Assembly (NCBI GenBank): GCA_025362765.1
Contig: JANYFI010000760.1
Span: 1 to 5,520, forward strand
Length of the DNA: 5,520 nucleotides
Origin: Ferruginibacter sp.
Lineage (GTDB): Bacteria > Bacteroidota > Bacteroidia > Chitinophagales > Chitinophagaceae
Direction: 5' to 3'
Under the pieces are notes generated by a model. The model made no database searches and was not told where the DNA came from. It saw only the letters and a list, made by a program, of their open reading frames with translations. This document shows, one piece after another, positions 5,430 to 5,520 of this stretch (the stretch's first letter is position 1; each line of letters begins with the position of its first letter). Made by a program: the position numbers and the translations under genes.

Positions 5430-5520
5430 ATTATTTTTAATTTTTTTTATTTAAAAAATGATTTGACCGTGCTGTTAAAAGATCATTTAGTATGAAGTAT
5501 CTTCTTAATTAGCACATTGG
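5430..5520. repeat. A/T-rich tail and inverted copy of the flanking repeat
   Basis: After the shifted-frame stop comes a very A/T-rich stretch (5430-5458), then a weak long-loop pairing of AAATGAT (5456-5462) with ATCATTT (5482-5488). At 5505-5513 TTAATTAGC repeats the sequence found at 4983-4991. The complement of 5507-5520, CCAATGTGCTAATT, matches the left repeat 4991-5004 at 12 of 14 bases. The repeat is cut by the window edge, so its full extent is unknown. No gene is seen here. Confidence 0.45.

Overview
The window is an ordinary chromosomal stretch of a Bacteroidota bacterium, most likely a member of the Chitinophagaceae or a close relative. The evidence is indirect. Start codons lack Shine-Dalgarno sequences and sit in A/T-rich leaders. 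Exact or near TAnnTTTG boxes, the -7 element of Bacteroidota promoters, lie upstream of mdh, efp and accB. The one exported protein has a signal peptide ending in LLAQ, typical of the phylum. The protein sequences themselves also look like this lineage. No species can be named from the sequence alone.

Layout: bases 1-103 hold no recognisable gene but carry two neighbouring palindromes. folE (GTP cyclohydrolase I) follows, with a hairpin terminator after it, then fabD (malonyl-CoA:ACP transacylase). The 330-base gap at 1672-2001 holds a tandem 10-base repeat, several inverted repeats and a strong terminator shared by convergent fabD and mdh. mdh (malate dehydrogenase) and a thioredoxin-fold exported protein lie on the minus strand. 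efp (elongation factor P) diverges from them and ends at its own terminator. accB (biotin carboxyl carrier protein) has its own promoter. The last 530 bases hold a four-helix-bundle (23S rRNA intervening-sequence type) gene, broken by a one-base frameshift and flanked by 8-base-unit repeats. It sits where accC is often found after accB.

Function: this is housekeeping metabolism. fabD and accB both serve the start of fatty acid synthesis: AccB carries the carboxyl group for malonyl-CoA, and FabD moves malonyl onto acyl carrier protein. folE begins tetrahydrofolate or pterin synthesis, mdh serves the TCA cycle, and efp rescues ribosomes at polyproline stretches. Most genes appear to be separate transcription units, not one operon.

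I see no new multi-gene system. The points most worth a second look are the frameshifted four-helix-bundle cassette with its flanking repeats, the EF-P tip loop carrying Arg32 in place of the usual lysine, and the repeat-rich fabD-mdh gap.
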